Source: Hsuehochloa calcarea (Eukaryota > Streptophyta > Magnoliopsida > Poales > Poaceae). From it: a DNA stretch of 64,000 bases. Below, in pieces: positions 46,469 through 56,532 of this stretch. The stretch covers positions 1,054,001 through 1,118,000 of the forward strand of contig CM070596.1 in NCBI GenBank assembly GCA_036346395.1, read 5' to 3'. How positions within the stretch are numbered: the stretch's first letter is position 1; each line of letters begins with the position of its first letter. Made by a program: the position numbers and the translations under genes. The notes beneath the pieces are model-generated. The model was given only the letters and a program-made list of their open reading frames with translations. It was not told the origin of the DNA and made no database searches.

Positions 46469-47340
46469 ATGCCGCCCGGAAGAGCCGCGCCCACTCGTGG
46501 CACCTTTGCAGAAGTCGTGGAAGAGGCCGTGGAAGTGGCCAGTCGTGGCCAGGGCGGGATCTACCACCTCCACCAAAGCAGCAGACCCAACCATGGAGCA
46601 AGTAATGTTTCAGCAAACCCAGATCCTGCAAGCCCTGCTGAATAATCAGCAGACCGGATCAGCCGGTCGCACTTCAAAGCTTGCAGACTTCCTTCGAACC
46701 AGGCCGCTTACCTTCGCAGCGGCAAGTGAGCCTCTTGAAGCAGAAGACTGGCTCCGAGATACAGAAAAGAAGCTCCGATTAGCTCGTTGCCCCGAGGAAG
46801 ACAAGGTAGACTTTGCTACCTATCAACTCAAAGGAGCCGTCTTGCATGGTGGGATAACTATCTTGCCACCGAAGTCCGATCATGCAGTCGAAGAAGAAGA
46901 AGAGGCAACAGAACCGAGAGGTTGTTGCATCTACAAACGGAGATCAACGGACCCCACCGCGGGAGAAACAGTGAGGTACCCCAAGAGGAAGCAGAACCGG
47001 AATGGCAAGCAATACCTTGGTGAATTCAAAGTAGCTTTGGAACCAACTTTGTGCGGCGAGCGCCATGAGGTTGAAGAAAAGCGAATTCGGGACTCTTAAG
47101 CAAGGCAACTGTCGGTGAATGAGTACCTCACTAAGTTTACTCACTCGCTTCGCTATGCCCCAAAGTGACATAGCGAAGAAGAAGAAAAGATCGATCGCTT
47201 CCTTGAAGGCATGCGAGAAGAGATGAGGGCCAACTCATCCTTCATGACTACTCCGACTTCCACCATCTCATCAATAAAGCCCTAGTCTTTGGAGAGCGAG
47301 AAGAAGACCACCGATTTGACCACAAAAGGAAGATGGCCTT
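46469..47340 (+). pseudogene. Gag of the gag-only retrotransposon, frameshifted
   Basis: It starts at ATG 46469 (MPPGRAAPTRGT). A frame change is followed by MEQVMFQQTQILQALLNNQQ, then ADFLRTRPLTFAAASEPLEA and EDWLRDTEKKLRLARCPEED, the typical plant Gypsy gag opening. The core AWWDNYLA lies in another frame (about 46849-46872). After a stop it continues SVNEYLTKFTHSLRYAP (about 47112-47162) and IDRFLEGMREEMRANSS (about 47191-47241). Gag would form the particle, but this copy needs at least four frame corrections. Confidence 0.87.
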
Positions 47341-47787
47341 TCAAGGACCACAAGGTAGCTTCTGCAAAGATCGGCTTTCCAGTACTCGTTTTTGGGCCGT
47401 CGTGACCCGTCACTAAGAGCTTCAAGTCAAAGCCAGTTCGGCTTGATCGTAACCCGCCTCCCGGTGAGTGTTTCCCTCTCTCTTCAATCCTTTGGACGAC
47501 TGCAGCACCAACCCGATAGGTCATCTTATTTGCTTCAAGCTGCGGAGAAAAGGGCATTCGCAAAAAATGTCCTCAACCGCCACCAGAGAGAGTACAACTT
47601 AAGAGCCACCCACTCGAGGCGGACTTCAATGGCAAGCAAAGTCATCATACCTGCAAGCATCGAGGCGACTTCCACGCCAAGCCAAAGCCAGGCCATGTCA
47701 ACCATGTCACCGTAGAAGAAGCCCAAGCGACTCGAAGCAATGAGAGGTCGTTCCTGTCTAATGAGTAGCTCGAATCTCGGGGCGAGA

Positions 47788-47809
47788 TTCCGTTTAAGGT
47801 GGGTAGGTT
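47788..47809 (+). promoter_or_regulatory. Polypurine tract before the 3' LTR
   Basis: TTTAAGGTGGGTAGGTT immediately precedes the TG of the 3' LTR at 47810. This is the expected second-strand priming site of a Gypsy element and confirms plus orientation. Confidence 0.7.
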
Positions 47810-50800
47810 TGTAACACCTGCTTTTTGGTTAATGAATAGTGTTTACTATTTAATCCTTAATTTCAATTCGTGTTTCAATTTGCAGTATTTCTCGAAAAAT
47901 TTCAAACTCCTTGTCAGCTCGGATTTGTGTTTCAAATATTTCCGTGTTTTCAAAATTTCAAATTCAAGTTTGTAGCTCTCTTTTCGGTTTTGGGGGCCTT
48001 AACCCATTTTAGCCATTTCCCCTTTTCTCCTTGGGCTCAGCCCGTCCCTCCCTCAGCCGGCCCGCTACCCCTCCCTCTGGCTTGGCTGCCTTTCTCCCCC
48101 ACAACCGAGCCGGCCAAAGACTGACCTCTCCCCTGCTGAGTTTTCTCCGGCGCCATCTCCTCTCTCTCTCTCCCGTGTGTGTGCGCCGACTTCCACCAAC
48201 TCCGTCACCTCCTTTGTGGCCCGGCCCAGCGCCACCGGCTCAGCAGCACCGCCATCCCCGCCACCCCATCCCGCGCCCATGCCCTGCTCCCTGCTCCTCC
48301 GTGCTTGCGCAGGAGCCCATCCGCTTCTCGGGACTCGCGTCGCCGGGCCCCTCCGCACTGCTTCCCCTTCCACCGCCTATAAAGACCTAGAGGAGCCCTC
48401 CACCTCCCTACCGCCCCCTTCGCTGTGTAAGCGCCATTGCTGGTGCTGAGCTCCCCTTCGGCCGAATCCGCCTCGCGCCGATCTCGCCTCGGCCATCTCC
48501 GGCGCCGCCACCCGTCACCGTGCGCCACCACCTCCCGAGTGCTCCTCCAAGCCGAAGCCTCCGGACCACGCGACCTCGGATCGAGCTCGTCTCCTCGCCT
48601 CCGCGGCATCTTCCTCACCGCCGATCTCTCACCCGACCGGCTCCGCCGCCATTGTTGGCGGTGAGCTTCAAGACCTCGCCGCGCGTGCTCCCCCTTCTCG
48701 AAGTCGCGCCCGATCGCCTTCTCCACCTCCGCCGAGCTCCGCGCCGCCTCCCATGGGCTGCGCCGCGCCGATGATCCTCGCGCCGCCACCCGTCACCGGG
48801 ACCGCCTCCGAGGAACCCATTTAGGCAACCCGCGCGCCGCCATCCTCGCCGGCGACAAGCCGCGCCGCTCCGGTTTCTCCACAGGCGCGCGTTCGGACGC
48901 CACTCATCGTAGCGGTTTTGTCGAGTGTTCTTGTGCGGCTTAAAGGTTTAATCACCGGTTAATTAGCGCTAAGGACCGTCGCCTCGCCGACGCGTGGCCC
49001 CGGATCTTGTGGCGCCGAGTTAACCACCGATTTTCCTCCTGTGGGCGGCGTGTGGGCCCGAGACAACATCTTGAAGACGGTGCACCGTGGACCCGTACTG
49101 CAGCGTGTTGGCCTTCGCCCACGCCACGATCTTGGCGTGGACGGTGCCCTGTGTGCGCCCGACACGTGTCGCCTCCAGATTAAACCGACTTTTACGATTT
49201 TCTAGTCAATTGAAAATTACATTTGAAAGCTTCAAAAATCCATAACTTCCTCATTATAACTCCAAAATTATGAATCTTTTCCTAAAATTTTCTAAAATCA
49301 AGATCTTGCTAATGGCACTGGTCTTATTTAATTTGGAGTTCATTTGCTTGGTGATTTGTATTTATTTGCTCTCTTTTGTTGTTGTATCTGCATTAGAATA
49401 CGGCCAAATCGAGTAGGGTTCAAGACGGGAGACATCCACCGGACAAGCTCAAGAATACCTAGACCCTTCTACCTTTATCCCAAAGTAGTCAACACCTTGA
49501 TCATATTGATCCCACATTTTATGCAAATTATATTCGTTTAAAATATTAAATTGCATGCTCTAATTTCTATGCAAATATATGTCAAACACCCTAAGGTAGT
49601 TAAATGCCTACTTGTTGATTAATCATTTATTACCTCATATCCTTGAAAATTGAACTCCCATTATCCTTGTCACCCTAGTAAATACAGTAACATACTAGTT
49701 ATAGGTCGTACTTAAGCGTCATGCTAGACTTGTTTAAATGCAGGGGTATTCTACCCCAAATCATCATCCTTTAATCATGACAAATGTTTTGGCGGTCATT
49801 GAGGAGAATGACTGGGTGGTTGGATAATTTGTTTTATACTTCTCCAAAACCCTAAAACTTGCTAATACTACATGCAGGCGGATGGAGAGAATGGTGGGTG
49901 CCGTCAGACACGAGAGCGATGGTATGTGGTATGAAATGCAGGTGGATTAAGGACTTAATCTTGTCATGACCTCCGTGTAAAACAAGTACAACCACAAGTC
50001 GCAAAATGCAACTTGGCTTAGTAAATTTATCGAACCACGAAAGTCATCTCTTTGGCGGAGGAGGCGGTCTGAGGCATGGCGGGAAGGACACAGGGTGAGG
50101 TCGCCAGCCACGCTCGTCGTAGTGGTGAACATCCCGCACAACTTATGGGCGCAACCCCATATGGGTGAGATGATGGAAAGGGCGAGGTGGATTGAAAGGT
50201 TCTTTGTGACGACCGCTCAACTACATGACTACGGAATTATGTGGGGTAACGAGTATGATTGTCTCTTGTGGGTAAAGTGTATAACCTCTGCAGAGTCAAA
50301 GCTGTTTAAGCAATAGCGCCTACGGTCAAAGCGGACATGGGAACTTAACTTGAGTTAATTCTATTTCAAAACCTTTGTGGGTGGTATAAAAACCGTGTCG
50401 GGGCACGAGATTTGACTTTTCCCTGGATCGTCATTATCCGGTGTTGTTAACGTATGGAGGTAGCTCCAGTCAAATGAAGCATGAGACGAGTTTAGATGGA
50501 GGAACCTCTCTGTTATTACTTATTGCACAATTAATCTCTTTAAAAATGCAAATTGGTTAAAAAGCTAAGTGGTAGGATTTCCTAATATCTCGTATTTACA
50601 AGTCTTGCTACATAAATAAAAGAACCCGAGCCAACCTTGTTACACCTTGCATGTATATTATTGCATCATTGTGTGGGCTCATGAGCACGGTAGTTGTGCT
50701 CATCCTCGCTCTTTCCCAACTCCTCGTAAGTAGGAAGACACAAGACTACGACTACTACGAGGATCCGTAAGTCCAAGACCGGGAATCGTTGAGCGTAGTT

Positions 50801-51167
50801 TAGTCCTTAGTTGTTCTAGTCTCTTGATCTGGTGACTCATTTGGTACCTAGGTCGTCCTATATTATCCGAGTTTTGGGTAATATCGGACGCATGTGTTTC
50901 CCGATCACTTGCTGTGGAGAGATGAGCTCCACCCTCCCTTTTGTTACCGCTGCTTTTGTGTAATGTAATCCATTTGGCCTGGTGGCCCTTATGTAAAACT
51001 TGACCCGACGTGGTCTATGTCACTCTGATGTTTGTTTAATTAAATATCTTAAATTCGCGCCTTGTATGAATGATTCAGTAATGTATCTGTGAGTGCTATC
51101 TACTGATCCAGGGAATAGCACAGTTATTCACAGAGGATTCGGGATTAGAAAATCCGGGTCCGACAAG
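47810..51167 (+). repeat. 3' LTR
   Basis: Starts TGTAACACCTG and ends CCGACA at 51167. It is collinear with 42179-45576 over its full length. Many differences are one- to three-base gaps, often a run shortened by one base in this copy (for example CTTCCCACC against CTTCCACC). Confidence 0.95.
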
Positions 51168-51172
51168 GCGAT
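51168..51172. repeat. Target-site duplication AGGCG (right copy)
   Basis: Matches 42174-42178. Reading of the captured trithorax exon continues if one copy and the element are ignored. Confidence 0.92.
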
Positions 51173-51645
51173 TACCACAACTACCACAACATGTTGATTA
51201 TTTACCAACAACCTGCAATACAGTAGATTATATTACAGCCTAGCTGAGAAGTAATAAATGAAACAGCTACAAGCTCAAATTTTACAATTTCACCGCATCC
51301 AGTTACCGAAGCCTCAGATTGACACTCTTGCTCATTATTAGAACCAGTCCCTTCCTGTATGCTATCAGCGGCAGACTGGTCATTGAAAGATTTCACCAGT
51401 GAGCACCCCCATCCGGCTGGAGCTCAACAAAGCCACACTCAGCAAGAAAAGCCTCCTCAATTGCTGAACGGAATTTGCTTGGCTTGAGCTTATACAGAGG
51501 CTGTCCCTGAAACTTGGCAGAAGAGAGAGAAACTTCAGACACAGCCCAAGCAAGGAAAGCATGTTCACCTCCACATGCCAGAAGTTTACCTACCTAAGTA
51601 GTCCACAAAGGGAAAGATTATCCCTTGTTTAACCCATCCATAGTC
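51173..51645 (-). pseudogene. ATX3/4/5-like trithorax methyltransferase fragment: PWWP end and linker
   Basis: Exon 51645-51594 reads DYGWVKQGIIFPFVDYL, and the next (from about 51525) reads FQGQPLYKLKPSKFRSAIEE followed by AFLAECGFVEL, the end of the PWWP domain in ATX3/4/5 proteins. A frame change near 51400 continues to a linker with DQSAADSIQEGTGSNNEQE. A further exon starts at 51212 with a TAA after four codons, then STCCGSCGN, and is broken by the LTR element. Its reading resumes at 42178. The captured piece thus spans PWWP to PHD and lacks both ends of the parent gene. Confidence 0.72.
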
Positions 51646-52007
51646 CTGCAAAGAAATATGGCAATGTGAGCCCACACGGAACAAAAACAAAAAGGAACTG
51701 TTTGGTCCAAGTCCTCACATATATTACCCTGTTTCAGTTTCATCTCATGCAAGTGTGAAACAAAGGCAGTATTTATAGGAGTTCTGAAATTTTCATGTTG
51801 AAGTTGTGAGTTTCATGAACCATACAGACAACAACAAAAAAATACTGCCCATCAAGTTACCCTGCAAGTCAATCCAAACTCGGATCTCCCCCACTTGTGT
51901 TTGTTCTGCAGTTATTTGGAAGGTCCTTAAACATTATTAAGTAATCATCACTGCCCATTTTGTGTTCCTTTTTTAAGAGGGAAGACTGTACAAATAATAG
52001 TAGTTAC

Positions 52008-52490
52008 CTTCACAAATATTGATTAGATGCCTTAGATGTTGGCTGTCCTTGGTGACTTCTTCAGCCAATCTCTCCACAACGGCTCCTGTCTGTGAAACCA
52101 AAATATTTGTGTATAGGACATTACAACATGAAAGAGAATTCTGTAGGGACAGTGTATAGACTAAGTCAAATTGCAAACAAACCTCGGGATCATCTAACAA
52201 GCAAAGGGGAACAGAGTCAGGTCCAAGAAAATCCTTCACAATCTCATTGTCAATTTCCATGGCAGAAATTCTGACAATAAATTCCCTCTTAGGAGCCTGA
52301 GCAATCCACAAAAGCAAGAAGCAACTCTGTCTTACGGACATGGTAGAAAGCAATCTTCTATAGTTGCACCAAAAATCCGCTTCAACAGATGTATAAAACT
52401 CACATTTTCTATGTGCCTGTAAATATCACCAACATCGCTCTCTGTTACGTCTCTCATCGTGATTGTCCTGCCACTGCTCGTCTGGCCAGG
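52008..52490 (-). pseudogene. Kinesin-7 (NACK-type) motor-domain fragment captured by the Helitron
   Basis: Three exons have correct splice sites. 52490-52404 encodes PGQTSSGRTITMRDVTESDV plus GDIYRHIEN; it holds the ATP-binding P-loop GQTSSGKT with Lys changed to Arg. 52296-52183 encodes APKREFIVRISAMEIDNEIV, then KDFLGPDSVPLCLLDDPE. 52089-52008 encodes TGAVVERLAEEVTKDSQHLR plus HLINICE. These match consecutive exons of plant kinesin-7 motors involved in mitosis or cytokinesis. The nucleotide-binding Lys is lost and the Switch I and II regions are absent, so it cannot be an active motor. Confidence 0.87.
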
Positions 52491-52639
52491 CTACAAAACA
52501 AAAATGAAAAGGAACACTTATAGATAATCTTTCTGCTAGTACCAAGCTACAAAGTTAGAAATAATCTACCATTAATGCCTGTCAATGCAGACATAGACAC
52601 AACCTTGGCTCCTTGAATCTACTGCCATACAGACATGGT

Positions 52640-53410
52640 ATGCCGAGTGTATTTAATCTGAATGATTTGGTTTTATTTGTTCGCAGAATGGGGGCTGCAG
52701 GCGCGCAACAGAGAGGACGGCGGAGGGCAGGGGAGGGAAGGTGCCAAAGAGGTGGCTGGGGAGGGAGACCGAGGGGAGGGGAGGGGAGGGAGGGAGGGGG
52801 AGGGAGGACGAGGGAGGGAACAACAACGGCGGGGGAGAGAAGCCGAGTGGGCGACAGGGGAGAAAGAGCGAGGCGGATAGGAGATCGGAAGCCAGGCGAT
52901 CGGTGGCACCGGTTGCGGCGGCCTAGGTGACCGCAAGGTGAGGGGATGGAAGGGGGAGGCGTCGAGGCGGCGGTTGGGGAGGGAGACCAAGGGGGCGGGA
53001 GGGAGGAAGAGGGAGGGAGCACCGACGACGACGGAGGAAGAGGGAATCGGCGGCGACACGGGCTGAGAGGGTCGGCGGGGGAGAGAGAGGGAGGGGACAG
53101 GAGGTGGAGGGGAAGGAGCGGCGGCACGGGACGGAGCGAGCGAAGAGCCGAGAAGAGGGAGACGTGGAACGGGAGTCGGGAGGCGTTAGGGGAGGAGCGA
53201 TGGAAGGGGGGAGGCGTCGAGGGAGGCGCGGGGCGATGGGAGGGCGGCAGTTTGGCGTGTGGTGGGAGGGGAAGAGAAGCGGCCGGCGGGAGCGGGGAGG
53301 GGGGCGACGTGCGCTAGTGGACGTGGGGAGGGAACGAACGGGGTAAGCTGGGGGAGGTGGGCGACGTGCCTGTGAGCGGGTGGGGAGGGTGACGAACCAG
53401 GTAAATTCAA
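52640..53410. repeat. Purine/pyrimidine-biased GC-rich block near the Helitron 5' end
   Basis: The plus strand is almost all G and A, with repeated GGAGGGAGACC and GGGAGGGA motifs; a segment around 52750-52830 recurs around 52975-53020. Open frames on either strand are low-complexity (Pro/Ser or Gly/Arg/Glu) and not convincing proteins. It lies directly upstream of the captured kinesin exons and could be a captured promoter or leader of the parent gene. Confidence 0.5.
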
Positions 53411-53437
53411 ATGATCTTAAAAATATATTAGTAGAGA

Positions 53438-54132
53438 TCAATAGAAAAGAATTAGCTGACCAGACGTGTTCAGCAACTGGATTGGGTTAGATTGGAAGCC
53501 CGCCCACCCAATATCCCAATATATTACATGTGCTACGCTTTTAAACACCGTCAGATGAGCATACTCGATTCAATCACCAATTCATCCAACCATTGATTTG
53601 CACGCAAATTTGCATCCATGCAATGCAGTGCCAAGATCCTAATCCCAAGAAAACTTGTTACAAAAGGAAACACATTAACATTGATAATACATGTTGCTTA
53701 GGGTATATACAAAAGTACAGACAACTGCTGTCTATAGCAACTCTTAATGTCATCTGTAGACAACACTAAAAACCGCTCATACAATGCGTTGTAGTGATAC
53801 AGTTGGCTACATGATTGTAAACATCATATTTCTCTCTCTTTATTCTCTTTTATCCACGTCAACTTAAACTCTACGTAACATAGGTTATAGACAGTTAATG
53901 TAAACCCTTTATACATAACCTTACATACTCTATCACCGACGGCGGTACTATATTATGAAAATACGATAATGTGAAAGTATTTTGGACGATGTATCTACTA
54001 ATATCACGTTTATTTGACAAATCTAAACACATTTATGTGTGCTAATGGTCAAATTTTAAAATTGACTGTAGGCCATTTTAAAACGACGTCTGTTTGAGAA
54101 CGACGGAGGTGGTTAATTATACTGTTCAGAGT
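53438..54132. other. Intergenic, 3' flank of GPAT
   Basis: AT-rich with no gene or clear transposon end. The GPAT 3' untranslated region probably lies in its right part. Confidence 0.4.
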
Positions 54133-56532
54133 TCATACAAACTTCTTGCCATTGTCCTTGGTCGTCGTCTCGGTGGCGGCGGCGACCCTACCATCGTTGC
54201 CGGCGAGCTTCAGGTACTTGTCCTTCCTGGTGAGCGCCGTGCACTCGTACCCGAGTTCCTTGGCGATCACCCTCTGCACATGGTTGGCCACGTCCACGGC
54301 GCTCTTCCCTCCCGCGCCGCACGTCACCTCCGGCCGCAGCGCGGGCAGGAACGTCACCTTGTACCCGGGCCGCGGGTTCATGTAGAAGAAGTAGGGGTCC
54401 AGGAACTTCCACCCCCTCGCCGTCGACCCGTAGTAGGTCCCCTGCAGCGCCTCCACCGCCACCGGCACGATCCGGTCCGTCAGCTCCGCGAACAGCGCCG
54501 AGAACCGCAGCAGGAACGGCTCCCGGCACGTCGTCCCCTCCGGGCACACCACCACGTCGCCCTCCTCCAAAGGCGCCGCGATGCGCGCGCGTCGCCCGCT
54601 GGTCCCGGTCAGCGCCACCGCCGGATTGGCGAGATGGCGTGGGCGATACCGCTCACGCCAGAGGTGACGCAGGTCACGGGGCGACCGAGCGCGATGGAGA
54701 CGATGATGGGGTCGAGCGCGGTCCGATGGTTGCAGACCAGGAGGGAGCCCGGGGAGCCCGGGCGCGGCGGCGGGGGAGGTGTCCCGCGGACAGAGAGGCA
54801 GATGCCAGTGAGGCGGTAGGTGTGGCGGACGAGGCGCGCAGGGACGGGCAGGTTGAGGAAGACGCGGAGGAGGGCGAGGACGAACCCCACGGGGAGGTAG
54901 GCGAGCGCGAAGAGCGCGTGCGGCGAGTCGGGACGGCGGACGAGCCGGCCGTCGTGGAAGATGGCGCGGGACAGCAGCGCGTCGGCGGCGGCGCGCGGCG
55001 CCCGACGGTCGGGTGGCACCATGTAGGCTTCCTGCGCAGGGAGCAAAGCGACTGGCTGTTAGTTTTGGCGCGCCAAGATAAGTAGCCGTAAATACTCGTA
55101 CTAAGCTCGGCTTAATCTTAAGCAAACAGCATGGAATTAAAGGATTAGCGAAGTAATTAATTGTATTAGCAGGAGTGTTAAAGAGTAGGTTGGATGGAGT
55201 GCAGTGGGGACACACGTCCGCAGTAATGTCAAGGGGCTACGATATCGTGACATTGGTTCGTAGTTGTTTAAAGCGAATGTCAAAGTGGTGTATAGAACTA
55301 TGCTTACAGCAGAAAACACTGTATCACAAGTACTTTAGTTGATGCTGCAGTGACACTGTAATTAGACGGCCTCGATGTCACACTACTGTTGCTCTCTGCG
55401 TCGTCACAGGATCTGAATCCATGCATTGGACCAGTAGGTAAGGTCAGTTTCGGGAGTTGTTCGTTGCACCAACTGCTAACTGCTTATATTCCTAGTAACC
55501 GCTAAAGATTAAGAAGATGATGATGGGCTAGTGGAATTTGCGTAGTCTAGTTAGTGAAGATTGACCACTCAAACAACCAAAGTAATTAAACAGAGATTTA
55601 GTAGTAGTAGTAGGAGTAGTAGTACTGACAATTGACAAGTAATTGTGCAGGCAAAACATCAGGTAGAAACTTCTTTAATTTCCTAGCAAGAGAAAAGCCG
55701 GAAAAGGTACTCATCTGAAAAGGCTTAAAAAAAGCTAGGATCTGTTGAAGAATAATGGCGCACGCACCTCGTACAAATTCACAGTTTTATATATCTATAA
55801 TTTATCGCGCTATGCTCCAATACCTCAATTTGTCATGCCAATTAATCATAATCTGTTGAAGAAAAGAAAGATTGGAGCTTTGGATCTATATACTAGCTAG
55901 TAGCAGTTTACCTTGCAGATTGCCATGAAGTCGTGGTCGCTCTCGCGGTCGCCGAGCCCGACGTCCGGCATGTCACCGCCGGCGAAGAGCATCTCGACCG
56001 TCTCCTTTTTCTTCTCCCCGACGAGCACGGCCTTGATGCGCCCGGTGAAGCGCCGCCCGGAGGCGCAGGTCTCGAGCTCGGTCCCGGCCACCTCGGCGCC
56101 CAGGAAGTCGCGGACGAAGTCCCCCACCATGACGGCCGGGGACGCGGTGACCACGACCCGCCGCTGCTCGCAGCCGCGGAAGACGGCCCACGTGTCGGCG
56201 CGCACCCCGGCGGCGTAGTGGCGCGGGAGCACCCCCCGCGCGACGGCCTGGACGTCGGAGACGCGGAGCCCCGCGAAGGTCATGAAGACGAGCAGGCCGA
56301 TGGCGGCGGCCTCGGAGACGCCGACGTAGAGCACGAGCAGCAGCGGCGCGACGAGCAGGAGGGCGAGCGCGCGGAGGTAGCTGCCGGCCTCGAGCGCGAT
56401 GAGGAAGTAGTAGGGGAACGCGGAGGAGGAGGCGAGCAGCGTGCCGTCGAGGTCAGCCGCGGCGGTGAGGCGCACGAGCGCCGAGGCGTCGTAGGCCGAG
56501 ACCGGCGGGAACCTGGCGCTCCCCGGCGCCAT
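54133..56532 (-). CDS. GPAT: sn-glycerol-3-phosphate acyltransferase (GPAT4/6/8/RAM2 type), frameshifted in exon 2
   Basis: Transfers an acyl group to glycerol-3-phosphate; this land-plant clade makes 2-monoacylglycerols for cutin, suberin or symbiotic lipid export at the ER. Exon 1 (56532-55912, 207 codons) has an N-terminal HAD-like domain with ADLDGTLL, membrane segments around residues 50-100, and GLGDRESDHDFMAICK. Exon 2 (55031 to TGA 54133) has acyltransferase motifs NHRTALDP and, in a second frame, CPEGTTCREPFLLRFSALFA and a PxPxF-like YKVTFLPALRP. The switch lies between ISPI (about 54622) and EEGDVVVCPEGT (about 54560). The segment between reads poorly in any frame, as if several single bases were missing there. 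The gene is otherwise complete. MAPGSAR is preferred over an upstream in-frame Met. It is either a consensus error or a recent pseudogene. Confidence 0.85.

Larger units (their letters stand above)
42179..51167 (+). mobile_element. Long-LTR, gag-only Gypsy-type retrotransposon (TR-GAG/LARD-like), nested in the Helitron
   Basis: Two LTRs (3398 and 3358 bp) bracket a 2.2-kb interior. The element is 8989 bp, starts TGTAACACC, ends CCGACA, and is flanked by the 5-bp duplication AGGCG (42174-42178 and 51168-51172). The interior carries a small 5' open frame and a gag with frameshifts, then reaches a polypurine tract at the second LTR. There is no protease, reverse transcriptase or integrase, so it depended on an autonomous partner. 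It sits inside a captured trithorax exon of the Helitron, and is therefore the younger insertion. Confidence 0.95.
39758..53437 (-). mobile_element. Non-autonomous Helitron with captured gene fragments (and a nested retrotransposon)
   Basis: On the minus strand the element starts TCTCTACTAATATATTTTTA at 53437, preceded by A. It ends with the palindromic stretch CCGTTGCAACGCACGG, then ACATCCTA and CTAG at 39758, followed by T. These are the Helitron hallmarks: 5' TC, a short hairpin about 10 bases before a 3' CTRR, insertion between A and T, and no target duplication. Without the nested LTR element the Helitron is about 4.7 kb. It has no Rep/helicase gene. It contains, in order on its own strand, exon fragments of a kinesin-7, an ATX3/4/5-like methyltransferase and a GPATCH11-like gene, all in sense orientation with their introns. 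The family terminus is well known from grasses; this gene combination is not one I recognise. Confidence 0.9.

Noticed and set aside
52582..53441. Long Pro/Ser-rich and Gly/Arg-rich open frames on both strands
   Set aside because: They follow from the purine-strand bias and internal repeats. No start context, splice sites or family signature supports a protein.
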